A stretch of 64,000 nt of DNA from Eubacteriales Family XIII. Incertae Sedis bacterium (GCA_031261345.1 JAISKC010000053.1:1-64000); one strand, 5' to 3'. Numbered from the stretch's first letter, positions 33,717 through 42,799 are shown. The notes: generated by a model from the sequence alone, not told the origin. Made by a program: numbers and translations.

Positions 33717-35462
33717 CTATATAGCCTTAGTAGCTATCTCTTCCAGTAATTTCGTCATAAGTTCATCTGCCGTGAACTCGCCTATCTCGCCTTCCTTGCT
33801 TGAACGGACGGGGAAGCTACCGCTTTCCTTTTCCTTCTCACCGATAACGACGATATACGAATCCCTAGCGTTTCTGGCCTCCCTGATCTTGAAACCGATT
33901 TTTTCGTTTCGCCCATCAACCTCGGCCCTGAGTCCGGCCTCCTTGAAATCCGCACAAAGATCATAGGCAAAATCATTCAGCTCAGTCGCGATAGTGAGGA
34001 ATTTTACCTGCACGGGAGCGAGCCAGAGCGGGAATTTGCCCGCGAAATGCTCGGTCAAGATACCGATGAACCTCTCAATCGACCCAAATATGACCCTGTG
34101 AATCATCGACGGCACGTGTTTTTCATTGTCAGAGCCGATATATGAAATGTCGAAACGCTCCGGCATCTGATAGTCGAGTTGCACCGTGCCGCACTGCCAA
34201 GTCCGCCCGAGGCTATCCTCCAAATGAAAATCTATCTTAGGCCCATAGAAAGCCCCGTCGCCCTCGTTGATGATGTAATCGATACCCATTTCGCCAACCG
34301 CATTTATCAAGGCGTTCGTCGCGTTTTCCCAGTCCTCTTCCGAACCCATCGAATCCTCCGGTTTCGTTGAAATTTCAACGTGATATTTGAATCCAAAAAT
34401 GGTGTAGACGCTGTCGATGAACGAAACGACGCCCTTGATTTCATCGTTGATTTGCTCGGGCAGCATGAAGATATGCGCGTCATCCTGCGTGAACGTCCTC
34501 ACTCGCATGAGCCCGTGAAGTGCCCCCGAAAGCTCGTGTCTATGCACCTGCCCAAGCTCCGCATACCTGATGGGAAAGTCCCTGTAGCTATACATTTTGC
34601 GCTTGTACGTCAGCATGGCACCCGGGCAATTCATCGGCTTGATCGCATAGTCGCCATCGTCAATCTTCGTGAAATACATATTGTCCTGATAATGGTCCCA
34701 ATGCCCCGATGTGTGCCAAAGCTCCTCGTTTAGAATGATAGGGGTTTTTATTTCTGTGTAACCGCGTTTTGCGTGTTCTTCTCGCCAGAAATTCTCAAGT
34801 TCGTTTCTGATGATCATCCCGTTTGGCATGAAAAATGGGAACCCTGGCCCTTCTTCAACTATCATGAAAAGGTCCATTTCCTTGCCTATCTTCCTGTGGT
34901 CGCGCCTCTTTGCTTCCTCAAGTTTGTGCAGATAGTCGTCAAGTTCCTCACGCTCCGGAAAAGATGTGCCATAAATGCGCTGAAGCATCTTATTCTTTTC
35001 ATTACCGCGCCAGTAAGCCCCTGCGACGCTCATCAGCTTTAGGGCCTTGACCACGCCCGTGCTCTCGATATGCGGACCCTTGCAGAGATCCACATAGTCT
35101 CCCATCTTGTAAAAAGAAAGAGTCTGCTCATCCGGCAAATCTTCTATGAGCTCGCGCTTGTAGGGCTCGCCAGCCTCATCTGCCCAAGAAAGAGCCTCCT
35201 CGCGAGGCAAATCGTATTGCTCAAGTTTGTGGTTCGCCTTCACAATACGCTTCATTTCCTTTTCAATATCTTTCAAATCCTCTTCCGTGAACTTGTGCTC
35301 AAGGTCGAAATCATAATAATATCCGTTTTCAATAGCCGGTCCAATCGCCAGTTTCGCCTCGGGCCAGAGCTTTTTGACCGCGTAGGCCAAAATGTGCGAG
35401 CTCGAATGCCTGAACGAATCCCGCGCCTCAGCATCATTCCAATCAATTTTTTGAAGTGCCAT
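33717..35462 (-). CDS. thrS: Threonyl-tRNA synthetase without TGS domain
   Basis: Charges tRNA-Thr. 581 residues, about 60 shorter than the E. coli enzyme. It starts directly with the editing (SAD) domain (DSFRHSSSHILAYAVKKLWP), so the N-terminal TGS domain is missing. Zinc and class II motifs are intact: KPMNCPGAMLTYKRKMYSYR, AELGQVHRHELSGAL, TFTQDDAHIF and the anticodon-binding end. Its upstream gap is about 80 bases, too short for a T-box. Confidence 0.96.
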   Translation of the reverse strand: MALQKIDWNDAEARDSFRHSSSHILAYAVKKLWPEAKLAIGPAIENGYYYDFDLEHKFTEEDLKDIEKEMKRIVKANHKLEQYDLPREEALSWADEAGEPYKRELIEDLPDEQTLSFYKMGDYVDLCKGPHIESTGVVKALKLMSVAGAYWRGNEKNKMLQRIYGTSFPEREELDDYLHKLEEAKRRDHRKIGKEMDLFMIVEEGPGFPFFMPNGMIIRNELENFWREEHAKRGYTEIKTPIILNEELWHTSGHWDHYQDNMYFTKIDDGDYAIKPMNCPGAMLTYKRKMYSYRDFPIRYAELGQVHRHELSGALHGLMRVRTFTQDDAHIFMLPEQINDEIKGVVSFIDSVYTIFGFKYHVEISTKPEDSMGSEEDWENATNALINAVGEMGIDYIINEGDGAFYGPKIDFHLEDSLGRTWQCGTVQLDYQMPERFDISYIGSDNEKHVPSMIHRVIFGSIERFIGILTEHFAGKFPLWLAPVQVKFLTIATELNDFAYDLCADFKEAGLRAEVDGRNEKIGFKIREARNARDSYIVVIGEKEKESGSFPVRSSKEGEIGEFTADELMTKLLEEIATKAI

Positions 35463-35545
35463 AATCGTTTATCCTCCTCTGATAATATGTTATCATTATA
35501 GCATTAAATTAGATTACTAATAAAGTAATGCGAGGAGGAAATGAT

Positions 35546-36025
35546 ATGAAACATACAATTGGTGTAATAATGGAGAACAAACCCGGTGTCCTATCGCGGA
35601 TTTCCACCCTGCTCGCGCGCAGAAATTTCAACGTTGACAGTATCACAGCCAGCCCGACGTCCGACCACGATGTAACGCGTATGACGGTCGTGGTCGAGGG
35701 CGACCAATACGTAGCCGACAATGCCGCCAACGAAATAGGCAAGCTCGAAGATGTAGTGGAAATAGAAATGCTCAATGACGGTTCGGCAAAGATCAGAGAA
35801 ATCATACTCATGAAACTTGGCGTAGACAAAGCCAACCGTGGCAAAATCATCGACATAGCAAAGGTTTACGACTGCAAAATAGTAGACGCAACCGACGACA
35901 CCATCATGATTGAGCACAGTGATAAACCGGAAAACATCGACACCCTTCTGAAATTGGTTTCCGAATTCGAACTGATAAGCATGGCAAGAGGCGGAGCAGT
36001 AGCCCTAAGAACCGGCGACAAGTAA
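35546..36025 (+). CDS. ilvN: Acetolactate synthase small subunit (orphan)
   Basis: Regulatory subunit for branched-chain amino acid synthesis. 159 residues from ATG 35546 (GAGGAGG upstream). ACT domain: HTIGVIMENKPGVLSRISTL, ARRNFNVDSITASPT; then the ALS_ss_C domain. The catalytic subunit ilvB is not adjacent, unusual in Clostridia. Divergent from thrS; followed by the accessory island. Confidence 0.95.
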   Translation: MKHTIGVIMENKPGVLSRISTLLARRNFNVDSITASPTSDHDVTRMTVVVEGDQYVADNAANEIGKLEDVVEIEMLNDGSAKIREIILMKLGVDKANRGKIIDIAKVYDCKIVDATDDTIMIEHSDKPENIDTLLKLVSEFELISMARGGAVALRTGDK

Positions 36026-36045
36026 CAAAATAAAGGAGAGGATGA

Positions 36046-36285
36046 ATGAGCAAATCTCAAGTTACAATTACATGGATGTTCTATATGCTATTGCTATTTC
36101 GAAGACGACTGTGTTTGACTTGGGATGAGTTGGATATTCTCCAGCAAAATTATAAACTCTCCGATTTTTTATTGGCGCAATATGAATTGCTACATTATTA
36201 TGATAATGACTATATCATAGAAGATATTCTTAGATACATTAGAGATCAAGGCGGTGACATTCGTGACATACAAAGAGCTGGATAA
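36046..36285 (+). CDS. DUF3791 protein (first copy)
   Basis: 79 residues, start after AAAGGAGAGG. The pattern LTWDELDILQQNYKLSDFLL then YELLHYYDNDYIIEDILRYI is that of DUF3791 (about 70 residues, all-helical). Such genes usually sit next to DUF3990 genes, as here. Function not established; antitoxin or immunity role inferred from the pairing. AT-rich compared with ilvN. Confidence 0.7.
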   Translation: MSKSQVTITWMFYMLLLFRRRLCLTWDELDILQQNYKLSDFLLAQYELLHYYDNDYIIEDILRYIRDQGGDIRDIQRAG

Positions 36286-36802
36286 GCCACTATATCATGG
36301 AACATTTGAAAATTTCTCAGAGATTGACATTTCCAAAAGTGCGCCTAAAAAGGACTTCGGACAAGGCTTCTATTTGACAAATGACATTGATCAAGCAAAA
36401 AAGTTTGCGCGGTTAAAGGCTGTGCGTGAAAATCGCCGCCAAGGATATTTGCTTACATTCAATTTCACGGAATCAGATAATTTAAGTGTCAAGCAATTTA
36501 CGTCATCTAATGAGGAATGGTTTGATTTTGTTTTGAGGAATCGAGGCGCTGGCAATTACGCAAGTAAAGGACCAAATGAATCATGCGACATCGTTATTGG
36601 ACCTGTTGCAAATGATGCCGTTGGTGTGGTTCTCAACAATTTCATTGATGGAGTATACGGCGATCAATATTCTGCGGATGCAAAAAACACAGCAATAAGA
36701 TTACTGCTCAGCCAAAAGCTGCACAATCAAGTTTTCTTTGGCACAAAAAATGCTATAAGATGTTTAAGTTTAAAGGAGAAACTCGATGTTTTCCTTGACT
36801 GA
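36254..36802 (+). CDS. DUF3990 protein, predicted ADP-ribosyltransferase fold
   Basis: 182 residues if started at GTG 36254; GTG 36263 also fits, with AAGGCGG eight bases upstream. The sequence LYHGTFENF (His15), KDFGQGFYLTNDIDQAKKFA (Tyr40) is the DUF3990 signature, similar to the first two elements of the H-Y-E ADP-ribosyltransferase triad; a Glu/Gln at the third site cannot be fixed by eye. Overlaps the preceding DUF3791 gene by 32 bases and the next by 17, so the three are co-translated. Target unknown. Confidence 0.7.
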   Translation: MTFVTYKELDKPLYHGTFENFSEIDISKSAPKKDFGQGFYLTNDIDQAKKFARLKAVRENRRQGYLLTFNFTESDNLSVKQFTSSNEEWFDFVLRNRGAGNYASKGPNESCDIVIGPVANDAVGVVLNNFIDGVYGDQYSADAKNTAIRLLLSQKLHNQVFFGTKNAIRCLSLKEKLDVFLD

Positions 36803-37007
36803 CGAGGTGATTGAAAACACTATTAGTAGCACAAGTGGTATGATAGTGACTTCGGTTTCTGAAAGCTTGAATATACCCATATCTGATGTGTCAGAACAAT
36901 TTCTTGCATCAAATACTTTTGCTCTGCTTAGGGACAAGGAAACCGGTTATTACTGGGATAGCATAGGTGAATTAATAGATATGTTCCTGTCCGAAATATC
37001 AAAGTAG
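36786..37007 (+). CDS. DUF3791 protein (second copy)
   Basis: 73 residues, ATG 36786 seven bases after AAAGGAG. Reads TSVSESLNIPISDVSEQFLA and LLRDKETGYYWDSIGELIDM, a DUF3791-like protein very different from the first copy. The DUF3990 gene is thus bracketed by two. Confidence 0.6.
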   Translation: MFSLTDEVIENTISSTSGMIVTSVSESLNIPISDVSEQFLASNTFALLRDKETGYYWDSIGELIDMFLSEISK

Positions 37008-37064
37008 CATCTATCTCACTCCTTATTCGCAGCATCGGTAGGTGTGAACTTGACCGCATAGCCG

Positions 37065-38381
37065 CTATTGCCTAGTTGTGCCACTTATGGAATCAGCCTT
37101 TAAATGTTCAGCCCAAGCTTCATCATCTCGACCAAGTTTTTGTAAAACTTCCCCAAGCGAGGAATGGTATCCCGCATTTTCCGGCTCTATATCGACCGCT
37201 TTTTGGTACTCAATCAGTGCCTCGTCGTATCTATCCAACATATAAAAATTCAACCCAAGACCAGAATGATAGTAGGCAACTTCCGGTTCTATATCAACTG
37301 CTTTTTGGTACTCAATCAGTGCCTCGTCGTATCTATCCAACATATACAAATTCAACCCAAGACCAGAATGATAGTGGGCAGCTTCCGGTTCTATATCGAC
37401 CGTTTTTTGGTGCTCAATCAGTGCCTCATCATATCTACTCAACATATACAAAGTCCATCCAAGACTATAATGATAGTAGGCAGCTTCCGGATCTATATCA
37501 ACCGCTTTTTGGTGCTCAATCAGTGCTTCATCATATCTGCCTAGCCCGTAAAAGGCATCGCCGAGCCTATCCCGATAATGGGCATTTTCTGGATCCTCCA
37601 AAACGGCTTTCAGCTTTTCTGCCAACGTGTCATCAGGCTCTACACTGTCAACTTCACTCTGCGCTTGGGAATGGTCATGCACAGAAAATACTCCATCGTT
37701 CCAGTATCCGATGACTTTCTTTATACCCTTCTGCTTGCTCCAATATGTGACCGCACCATTGTAGGGATATCCTTCGCCAAGATAACGATATAGTCCCCAT
37801 TCGACGTTTTCAAATATGTGAATGAGACTTTCGTAATTCACATTCAAATTATTTGTGATGTTGTAACAATAAGCAGTTGGCATGATGGTGCCAATATACC
37901 CACCTGTCCAATTGAGCATCGCATCCTTAATGTTACGCATACGATAATATTCTCCAACCTCGAACAACTCGCTTGCAGCTAGGGCAAACCTCTGCGGCAG
38001 AGTCATTCTCATTGTTTGCATCTGTCTTTTACTTATCCTTTCCGAATTTTTACTATCATCCGGTCGGATGTTTACCGGTAAGTTAAGGGCATAGAACCAT
38101 GTGTCAATTGCCCAATGAGACAATTTGCTATCAAAGCCGTGGTCATCAGTCAATCCTAAAAATATGCGATGTGAGATCAAATTTCGATCCGTTCCCGCAT
38201 CAAGCAAGTCATAAATTCCAAGTTCAAAAACATATGATAGAACCCTCGATTCTTTCTTCATTCCTGGCAACATATCAAGAAGAAGAGCGTAGACGCTTTT
38301 TCTGTCCTTCATCGAGCGAAAATATTTAGTCCAAACCTCTTTGAATTGATCCTGCGTGTCATCTGCTACAAAAGTAATCAT
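37065..38381 (-). CDS. TPR-repeat protein of the TerY-type operon
   Basis: 438 residues. Residues 1 to about 265 match no family I know (VWTKYFRSMKDRKSVYALLL; a mostly helical region). From about 268 there are five tetratricopeptide repeats of 34 residues, with consensus YDEALIEHQKAVDIDPEAAY. The last three are almost identical in DNA as well. Last gene of the operon; TPRs suggest it binds a partner, perhaps the VWA or kinase protein. Confidence 0.75.
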   Translation of the reverse strand: MITFVADDTQDQFKEVWTKYFRSMKDRKSVYALLLDMLPGMKKESRVLSYVFELGIYDLLDAGTDRNLISHRIFLGLTDDHGFDSKLSHWAIDTWFYALNLPVNIRPDDSKNSERISKRQMQTMRMTLPQRFALAASELFEVGEYYRMRNIKDAMLNWTGGYIGTIMPTAYCYNITNNLNVNYESLIHIFENVEWGLYRYLGEGYPYNGAVTYWSKQKGIKKVIGYWNDGVFSVHDHSQAQSEVDSVEPDDTLAEKLKAVLEDPENAHYRDRLGDAFYGLGRYDEALIEHQKAVDIDPEAAYYHYSLGWTLYMLSRYDEALIEHQKTVDIEPEAAHYHSGLGLNLYMLDRYDEALIEYQKAVDIEPEVAYYHSGLGLNFYMLDRYDEALIEYQKAVDIEPENAGYHSSLGEVLQKLGRDDEAWAEHLKADSISGTTRQ

Positions 38382-38410
38382 ACCATCCCCCAGTAATTAT
38401 TTCCAAAATC

Positions 38411-38764
38411 CTAAATGTCGCTACAAATTCGGAAAGAGACTTTGCCACCGCCACGAACCTTTTGAGCTGCTTCACACCATGGGCAGATGACATTATTTTC
38501 CCCAATATTGCAAAATAGTTTTCCACATTGGGAGCAAATAGTCATCTTTTTTGACTGACAATACGGGCAACCGGGAAAATTCGCACTTGCGTAGACAAGA
38601 CCACCTATCACAGCCTGATCGTATCCTTCTCGCTTTGCCGTTTCCTCTTTTATCGGAAATGTCCATGTCATTTCCCAACGGTTTTCGCTTACATTCTCAA
38701 TGCGAATGCCATACAATCGTTTCGTTTCAGGACACTTGCATATTGCAATGACGGTTTCATTCAT
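38411..38764 (-). CDS. TerY_C-like zinc-binding protein
   Basis: 117 residues from ATG 38764, overlapping the phosphatase stop by eight bases. Contains IAICKCPETKRLYGIRIE, then Zn-ribbon cysteine pairs CPYC, CSQC and CPWC. This matches the TerY C-terminal metal-binding domain, here as a separate protein. It probably binds the VWA protein. Confidence 0.7.
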   Translation of the reverse strand: MNETVIAICKCPETKRLYGIRIENVSENRWEMTWTFPIKEETAKREGYDQAVIGGLVYASANFPGCPYCQSKKMTICSQCGKLFCNIGENNVICPWCEAAQKVRGGGKVSFRICSDI

Positions 38765-39692
38765 TGTTTTCCAACACCTTTTCATCAGCGAAGTAAGCTA
38801 CTACCATCGTTGTATCATCACCACAGCCCATTTTGCTCGTTTCGACAAGCCAATCAGTGAGATTTGATTCTACCGCCTCGAAGCCATGTTCTTTGATGTT
38901 GTTGAAATATTCACGAATCGCATTGTCATATTCTCTTTGACTTGGATAGCTGTTTGCAAATCCGTCCGTTGTCAAAAAGTAGGCATACGGACGATTTTCT
39001 GACTTTTTCAAACGAAGCACTTTGGTCTTTGCGTTCTTCCACGAATCAACCCTACCAATGGAATGTGTCTCAACTCCGAGAATTTTGTCGGTCACGACCA
39101 CGGATTCGATTTTATTATCATCAATACGAACAGCATCCCCATCCCCAAGCTGGAAAGCAAAAACAAAGTCCTCGGCAATCACCAATCCGAGAAGGGTTGA
39201 CCCGTATTTTTTTAGAAGCAATGACCAATCTATAGAGCCGTCATCATGTAGACAATCATGGCGCATCTCTGACTTGTGTTTGCGATGAACTTCTTCTTTC
39301 CATTCATTGGTTATCGTTTGCGCAATTTTCGTTTGACCATCTCTGTTTAGAAAACTAATTAGTTCATCAGTCGCAGGTGAGTATTTTTTATCCTTTTTGA
39401 AAGCTGTAAGTACACCATCTGTAATAGCCCCTATCTTCTCCTTTAGCAGTGAATCTGAAAATTTATCAATCCTATATTTCCGAGCATAATCACTCATAAT
39501 GCGGCAAAATACATCAACCGCAATTTGCGATCCATCTTTGCTGAATTCCGCATATTTGCTGCCGTGTCCATCCGCAACTGCAAGAATTAGCACATTGCCT
39601 TCCTCCACAATCTTAAAGCAATCTTGCCCCTCAGTGCCTGAACGTTCATGCGAAGCCCCTGTTACGCTTTTGCCCAAAAAATGTACTTGCAT
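38757..39692 (-). CDS. PP2C-family protein phosphatase
   Basis: Mg/Mn-dependent Ser/Thr phosphatase, 311 residues from ATG 39692 (GGGGAAA upstream). Metal motifs: EGQDCFKI, LILAVADGHGSKYAEFS and the C-terminal GCGDDTTMVVAYF. TDGFANS is the TDGxxD-like segment. Paired with the kinase two genes upstream, it should reverse its phosphorylation. Confidence 0.88.
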   Translation of the reverse strand: MQVHFLGKSVTGASHERSGTEGQDCFKIVEEGNVLILAVADGHGSKYAEFSKDGSQIAVDVFCRIMSDYARKYRIDKFSDSLLKEKIGAITDGVLTAFKKDKKYSPATDELISFLNRDGQTKIAQTITNEWKEEVHRKHKSEMRHDCLHDDGSIDWSLLLKKYGSTLLGLVIAEDFVFAFQLGDGDAVRIDDNKIESVVVTDKILGVETHSIGRVDSWKNAKTKVLRLKKSENRPYAYFLTTDGFANSYPSQREYDNAIREYFNNIKEHGFEAVESNLTDWLVETSKMGCGDDTTMVVAYFADEKVLENNE

Positions 39693-39711
39693 TTCATTAT
39701 TTCCCCATAAG

Positions 39712-40467
39712 TTACCAAACATCGCCTCCACTGATATCATCTCCACTCGGTATGTTGTCAATATCAATTACCAGTGGCGCACCACCCCCACCTCCTGAAG
39801 ACACTCCATCCGGTGCAAATGTTGCACCTTTTGGTGCGTCAATTTCAGCAGGTCTGCTTGCAGGTGCCGATACTGCCGACGCCGCTGTTGATGCCCACTT
39901 TATCATACGGATTAATGCCTCCGGGTTATTCGCCTGAAGAACAAGTTCGCTATTGTCAGTGAATTCCTTGAGAACCGTATCGTCCGCATCCTGCCCGATT
40001 GATATTGCGATTTTCACGGCTTTTTTCCCCCAAGGAAGATTTTTCAATGCATCGAGTGATTTCTTGTAATTGTCCGTGGGTTGCCCATCAGAGAGTAACA
40101 CCAGCACAGGCGGAAGTGCACGGTCTGTCATTGGAGGAATTGTAAGTTGTGCCGTAAGTAGTTCAAAAGCCTTTCCCAGATCAGTGACTCCTCCTGCGAT
40201 CAAATCCTCCCACGCAAAATCTTCTACTGCCACAGGAGCAGTTGTAATCCATGACGCCCCCGTTGAAAATTTCAGCGTTTGAACCAACAGTTGTGCGTTG
40301 GGGTTGTTCTCCGCTGCACTCACCATCTCTGGGATTACCGATTGAATTGCATGGTTCACCGCCCCGATTTTTTCTCCGAACATCGATCCTGAGCAATCCA
40401 CAATCCAAAAAAAGTGTAATGGTCTGCTTGCGAGTGCTCCGCCCGGTCTTACTAATATCTTCTTCAT
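39712..40467 (-). CDS. VWA-domain protein, TerY-like
   Basis: 251 residues. MIDAS: FWIVDCSGSMFGEK (Asp24, Ser26, Ser28) and LSDGQPTDNYKK. VWA covers about 16-195; the tail is Gly-rich and acidic (VIDIDNIPSGDDISGGDVW). Similar VWA proteins (TerY) form a triad with a kinase and a PP2C phosphatase and are thought to organise metal-dependent complexes. GAGGA precedes the ATG. Confidence 0.85.
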   Translation of the reverse strand: MKKILVRPGGALASRPLHFFWIVDCSGSMFGEKIGAVNHAIQSVIPEMVSAAENNPNAQLLVQTLKFSTGASWITTAPVAVEDFAWEDLIAGGVTDLGKAFELLTAQLTIPPMTDRALPPVLVLLSDGQPTDNYKKSLDALKNLPWGKKAVKIAISIGQDADDTVLKEFTDNSELVLQANNPEALIRMIKWASTAASAVSAPASRPAEIDAPKGATFAPDGVSSGGGGGAPLVIDIDNIPSGDDISGGDVW

Positions 40468-40522
40468 TTTGTCCTCCTCTTACTATTATAAATATAATGA
40501 ATTTTCTATCCATCACGAGCTT

Positions 40523-41827
40523 TTATCCAAGTTTTTCAAACGTTCCTACAAGTTGACCGAAATTAATTTTTGAATCCTTCGCAATTGTCGCAGATCTTCC
40601 TGGAGAAACGGGTATCTGAGTGCCGTCCGCTTTTATGTACGTCCAGTTTTCATTGCTCTCATTTCTGATACCCCACAAGTTGGGATTGTTAGGATTTTGT
40701 ATAAGGGATCCAACGACCGTTTCCATATCGTAATCTTTATTTAAATCATGGGAAAAAAGCCTTGCTCCAGCATTGAGGAGAACGTTATTCTTACCAATGT
40801 GAAGGATGAGAGGAATGCTAACCACTTTTTTGCAGTGCCAGCAAGTGTGTGCTTCCCCTGCACTTGCCTTATCTTCATCAAAGAAAACTTCCACTCCACA
40901 CGAGCCGCATTTGACAATACCAGTCATCAAATTTGCGAATGCATCAAGCCATTCATTCTCAGTAACTCGGCGGGCTGGCTCCCTTAGTCCAATTGTAAAT
41001 GAGCGTTTGAACAAATCTTTTAGTTTCTGCGGATAAAGTTCCCAATAAGTCAGCGCATTATCTTGATAGCCTTTCAATGGAAAGTTACTCTTATCATTTT
41101 CGTCAAAAATGAAAAGGGGCTTGGTTCCGTAAAGCTGGCTCATTGCAGGTATGTCCATACACTTTATTTTCGCCTCAAGTGCCCCTTCAAGAGGATGGTT
41201 GAGCATGAACATATAGAATAAAAGAACCGCAAGCGAAAACAAATCAGTATTTCTCGACGGCTTATCTTTTCCAACGACAATCTCCGGAGCCATGAAACGG
41301 GGTGTACCATAAACAGTTGTAGGGCTCAAATTTGCCGCAACATTATCATTGTCACAAATGAGGACATCCCCCGTTTTCGGATTTATGAATAAATTACCAA
41401 ATGAGATATCACGATAGGAATACCCCATGACATGAAGCTTTCTATATCCCAATGTCAGATTGTATGCCGCCTTGCTAAGTGCGTCGAATGTGGGCTCAGC
41501 CCTACGTTTCATAATGTCTACAATACTTTTGTATTCCGATGGTCTAAGCGGCATGATGTATCCAAATGAATCAGAACTCTGAACAATCATATCCTGCGGC
41601 CAAAGAAATGTATCATCGGGAGCACCCTCTTTCACAAGATTCTCAATAATCTCTTTCTGCTCTTTTGTAGCCATATGTTTGAAATACCACTTCAACGCAT
41701 ACTTTGAAGTTCCTTTTGTAACCGAGTAAACTTCGCCTTGACCACCAGCACCAAGAAAATCCATCACTAAATAATCATTTCCGCTCTCTGATTTAAGGAA
41801 TTCTCCTGATTTTAATAAACCATCCAT
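40523..41827 (-). CDS. Ser/Thr protein kinase with zinc ribbon and C-terminal beta domain
   Basis: 434 residues from ATG 41827, with AAGGAGG upstream. Kinase about 15-285: DFLGAGGQGEVYSVTKG, YALKWY (ATP-binding Lys), catalytic loop YRDISFGNLF with the Asp, and ICDNDNV in place of DFG; APE-type MAPEIVVG. Then a zinc ribbon (CGSCG ... CWHC, about 310-335) and a C-terminal domain (NNVLLNAGARLFSHDLN ... VSPGRSATIAKDSKINFGQL) with FHA-like features. The DND variant is common in kinases of TerY triads. Confidence 0.85.
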   Translation of the reverse strand: MDGLLKSGEFLKSESGNDYLVMDFLGAGGQGEVYSVTKGTSKYALKWYFKHMATKEQKEIIENLVKEGAPDDTFLWPQDMIVQSSDSFGYIMPLRPSEYKSIVDIMKRRAEPTFDALSKAAYNLTLGYRKLHVMGYSYRDISFGNLFINPKTGDVLICDNDNVAANLSPTTVYGTPRFMAPEIVVGKDKPSRNTDLFSLAVLLFYMFMLNHPLEGALEAKIKCMDIPAMSQLYGTKPLFIFDENDKSNFPLKGYQDNALTYWELYPQKLKDLFKRSFTIGLREPARRVTENEWLDAFANLMTGIVKCGSCGVEVFFDEDKASAGEAHTCWHCKKVVSIPLILHIGKNNVLLNAGARLFSHDLNKDYDMETVVGSLIQNPNNPNLWGIRNESNENWTYIKADGTQIPVSPGRSATIAKDSKINFGQLVGTFEKLG

Positions 41828-41838
41828 TTTTTCCTCCT

Positions 41839-42348
41839 TCACGTTACCAAAGTGACTACCTGAGAAATGACATTGCCATCCGGTACAAACAACCGAAATG
41901 ATTTTGTGTCATATTGAAGCTCGATAGCATTTGAATATGGATTGATTGCAGATAACTTCGTATGAAGCTTATCAAAGCCATTCGTAGTCGACTGGAAGAT
42001 GATACGCTTGTTTGTGATATAGAGTATTCCATGAATCTGCTCCGTATACTCGTCCTCAACTACATCTGTCTGACCTTTGCCCATATAATGGCGAATACCA
42101 AATAATCCCTGGAAACTCGCACCGCCACCTCGACGAACATATCTTTTATGTTTCTTTTCAACGACGAGAATGGCAGGGTCGAAGTAATGAAGTTCTTCAC
42201 TTTGCTTCATTATCAGCCTTTGCGTCTTCAATATGGCAAGACGTCCATTTCTGATTTCATCTATCGCAGCCATAGGCATTTGTGAAACCAAAATCGGGGT
42301 ATTACTAATATTAGCCGTGTCGCCCGTTAACCAATTCCAAAAACTCAT
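41839..42348 (-). CDS. PH/GRAM-like protein at the head of the TerY-type operon
   Basis: 169 residues from ATG 42348; the stop TGA lies beside the kinase ribosome binding site. The core QIHGILYITNKRIIFQSTTN then LHTKLSAINPYSNAIELQYD is the strand pattern of GRAM/PH-like domains; RRGGGASFQGLFGIRHYMGK precedes it. Probably a lipid- or protein-binding adaptor. Its leader has a G-tract and a terminator. Confidence 0.65.
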   Translation of the reverse strand: MSFWNWLTGDTANISNTPILVSQMPMAAIDEIRNGRLAILKTQRLIMKQSEELHYFDPAILVVEKKHKRYVRRGGGASFQGLFGIRHYMGKGQTDVVEDEYTEQIHGILYITNKRIIFQSTTNGFDKLHTKLSAINPYSNAIELQYDTKSFRLFVPDGNVISQVVTLVT

Positions 42349-42375
42349 ACGCTCTCTATGACATCTGCACGCAAC

Positions 42376-42409
42376 AAAAAAACACCTCGCGAAAAACAAC
42401 GCAAAGTGT
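42376..42409 (-). terminator. Leader terminator before the TerY-type operon
   Basis: Minus strand ACACTTTGCG, 8-base loop, CGCGAGGTGT (two G-U pairs), followed by seven Ts. It stands 28 bases before the start codon, so it would stop transcription unless relieved: an attenuator. Confidence 0.6.
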
Positions 42410-42458
42410 CCAAAGCCCAACAATATAAAGGCGTGTCGCTATTTCTTAGAAATGAGCA

Positions 42459-42467
42459 CCCCCCCCC
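42459..42467 (-). promoter_or_regulatory. Nine-G tract near the start of the TerY-type transcript
   Basis: On the minus strand TTGATC, 18 bases, TTAAAT, then directly nine Gs. The tract would lie at the transcription start. The gap 42349-42855 also holds a 21-base repeat (42617-42637), a large hairpin (42694-42760) and a family A variant (42800-42828). Confidence 0.5.
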
Positions 42468-42616
42468 ATTTAACATTATTTACCATATGGAGATCAAAAA
42501 ACAACATCTAAGTCCTTCCAAAAACAAAAATCAATTCTCCAAAACCATTAGCCCTGCAAGATAACCAACCAAACCAACAGTTAAGGCAATGCTAACACCA
42601 AAGTAAAAAAATAACA

Positions 42617-42637
42617 AGTAAAATTTTAGTAAAGCCC
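42617..42637. repeat. Second copy of the 21-base repeat at 96-116
   Basis: Same bases and orientation as 96-116. Confidence 0.6.
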
Positions 42638-42693
42638 GCGGCAATTTACGCGGCAATTTCAATGTCAGCAAAACAACATCAACGTGAGCAAAA

Positions 42694-42760
42694 CGCGTAC
42701 TATTTGCCAATTCGGTAAAAACAAAGGGTGTTTTTCTACCATATTCCCGAATAGTACGCG
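42694..42760 (-). terminator. Nested hairpin downstream of pyrE
   Basis: Outer arms CGCGTACTATT (42694-42704) and AATAGTACGCG (42750-42760) are perfect; an inner stem GGTAAAAAC/GTTTTTCTACC lies between. TTTT follows on the minus strand. It may terminate the pyr operon. Confidence 0.5.
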
Positions 42761-42799
42761 ATTATAAATCCTCAACATTGCCCTCACTATGACGGTTGC

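Noticed and set aside
35463..35545. T-box riboswitch for thrS
   Set aside because: The gap is about 80 bases, too short, and has no T-box sequence or terminator.
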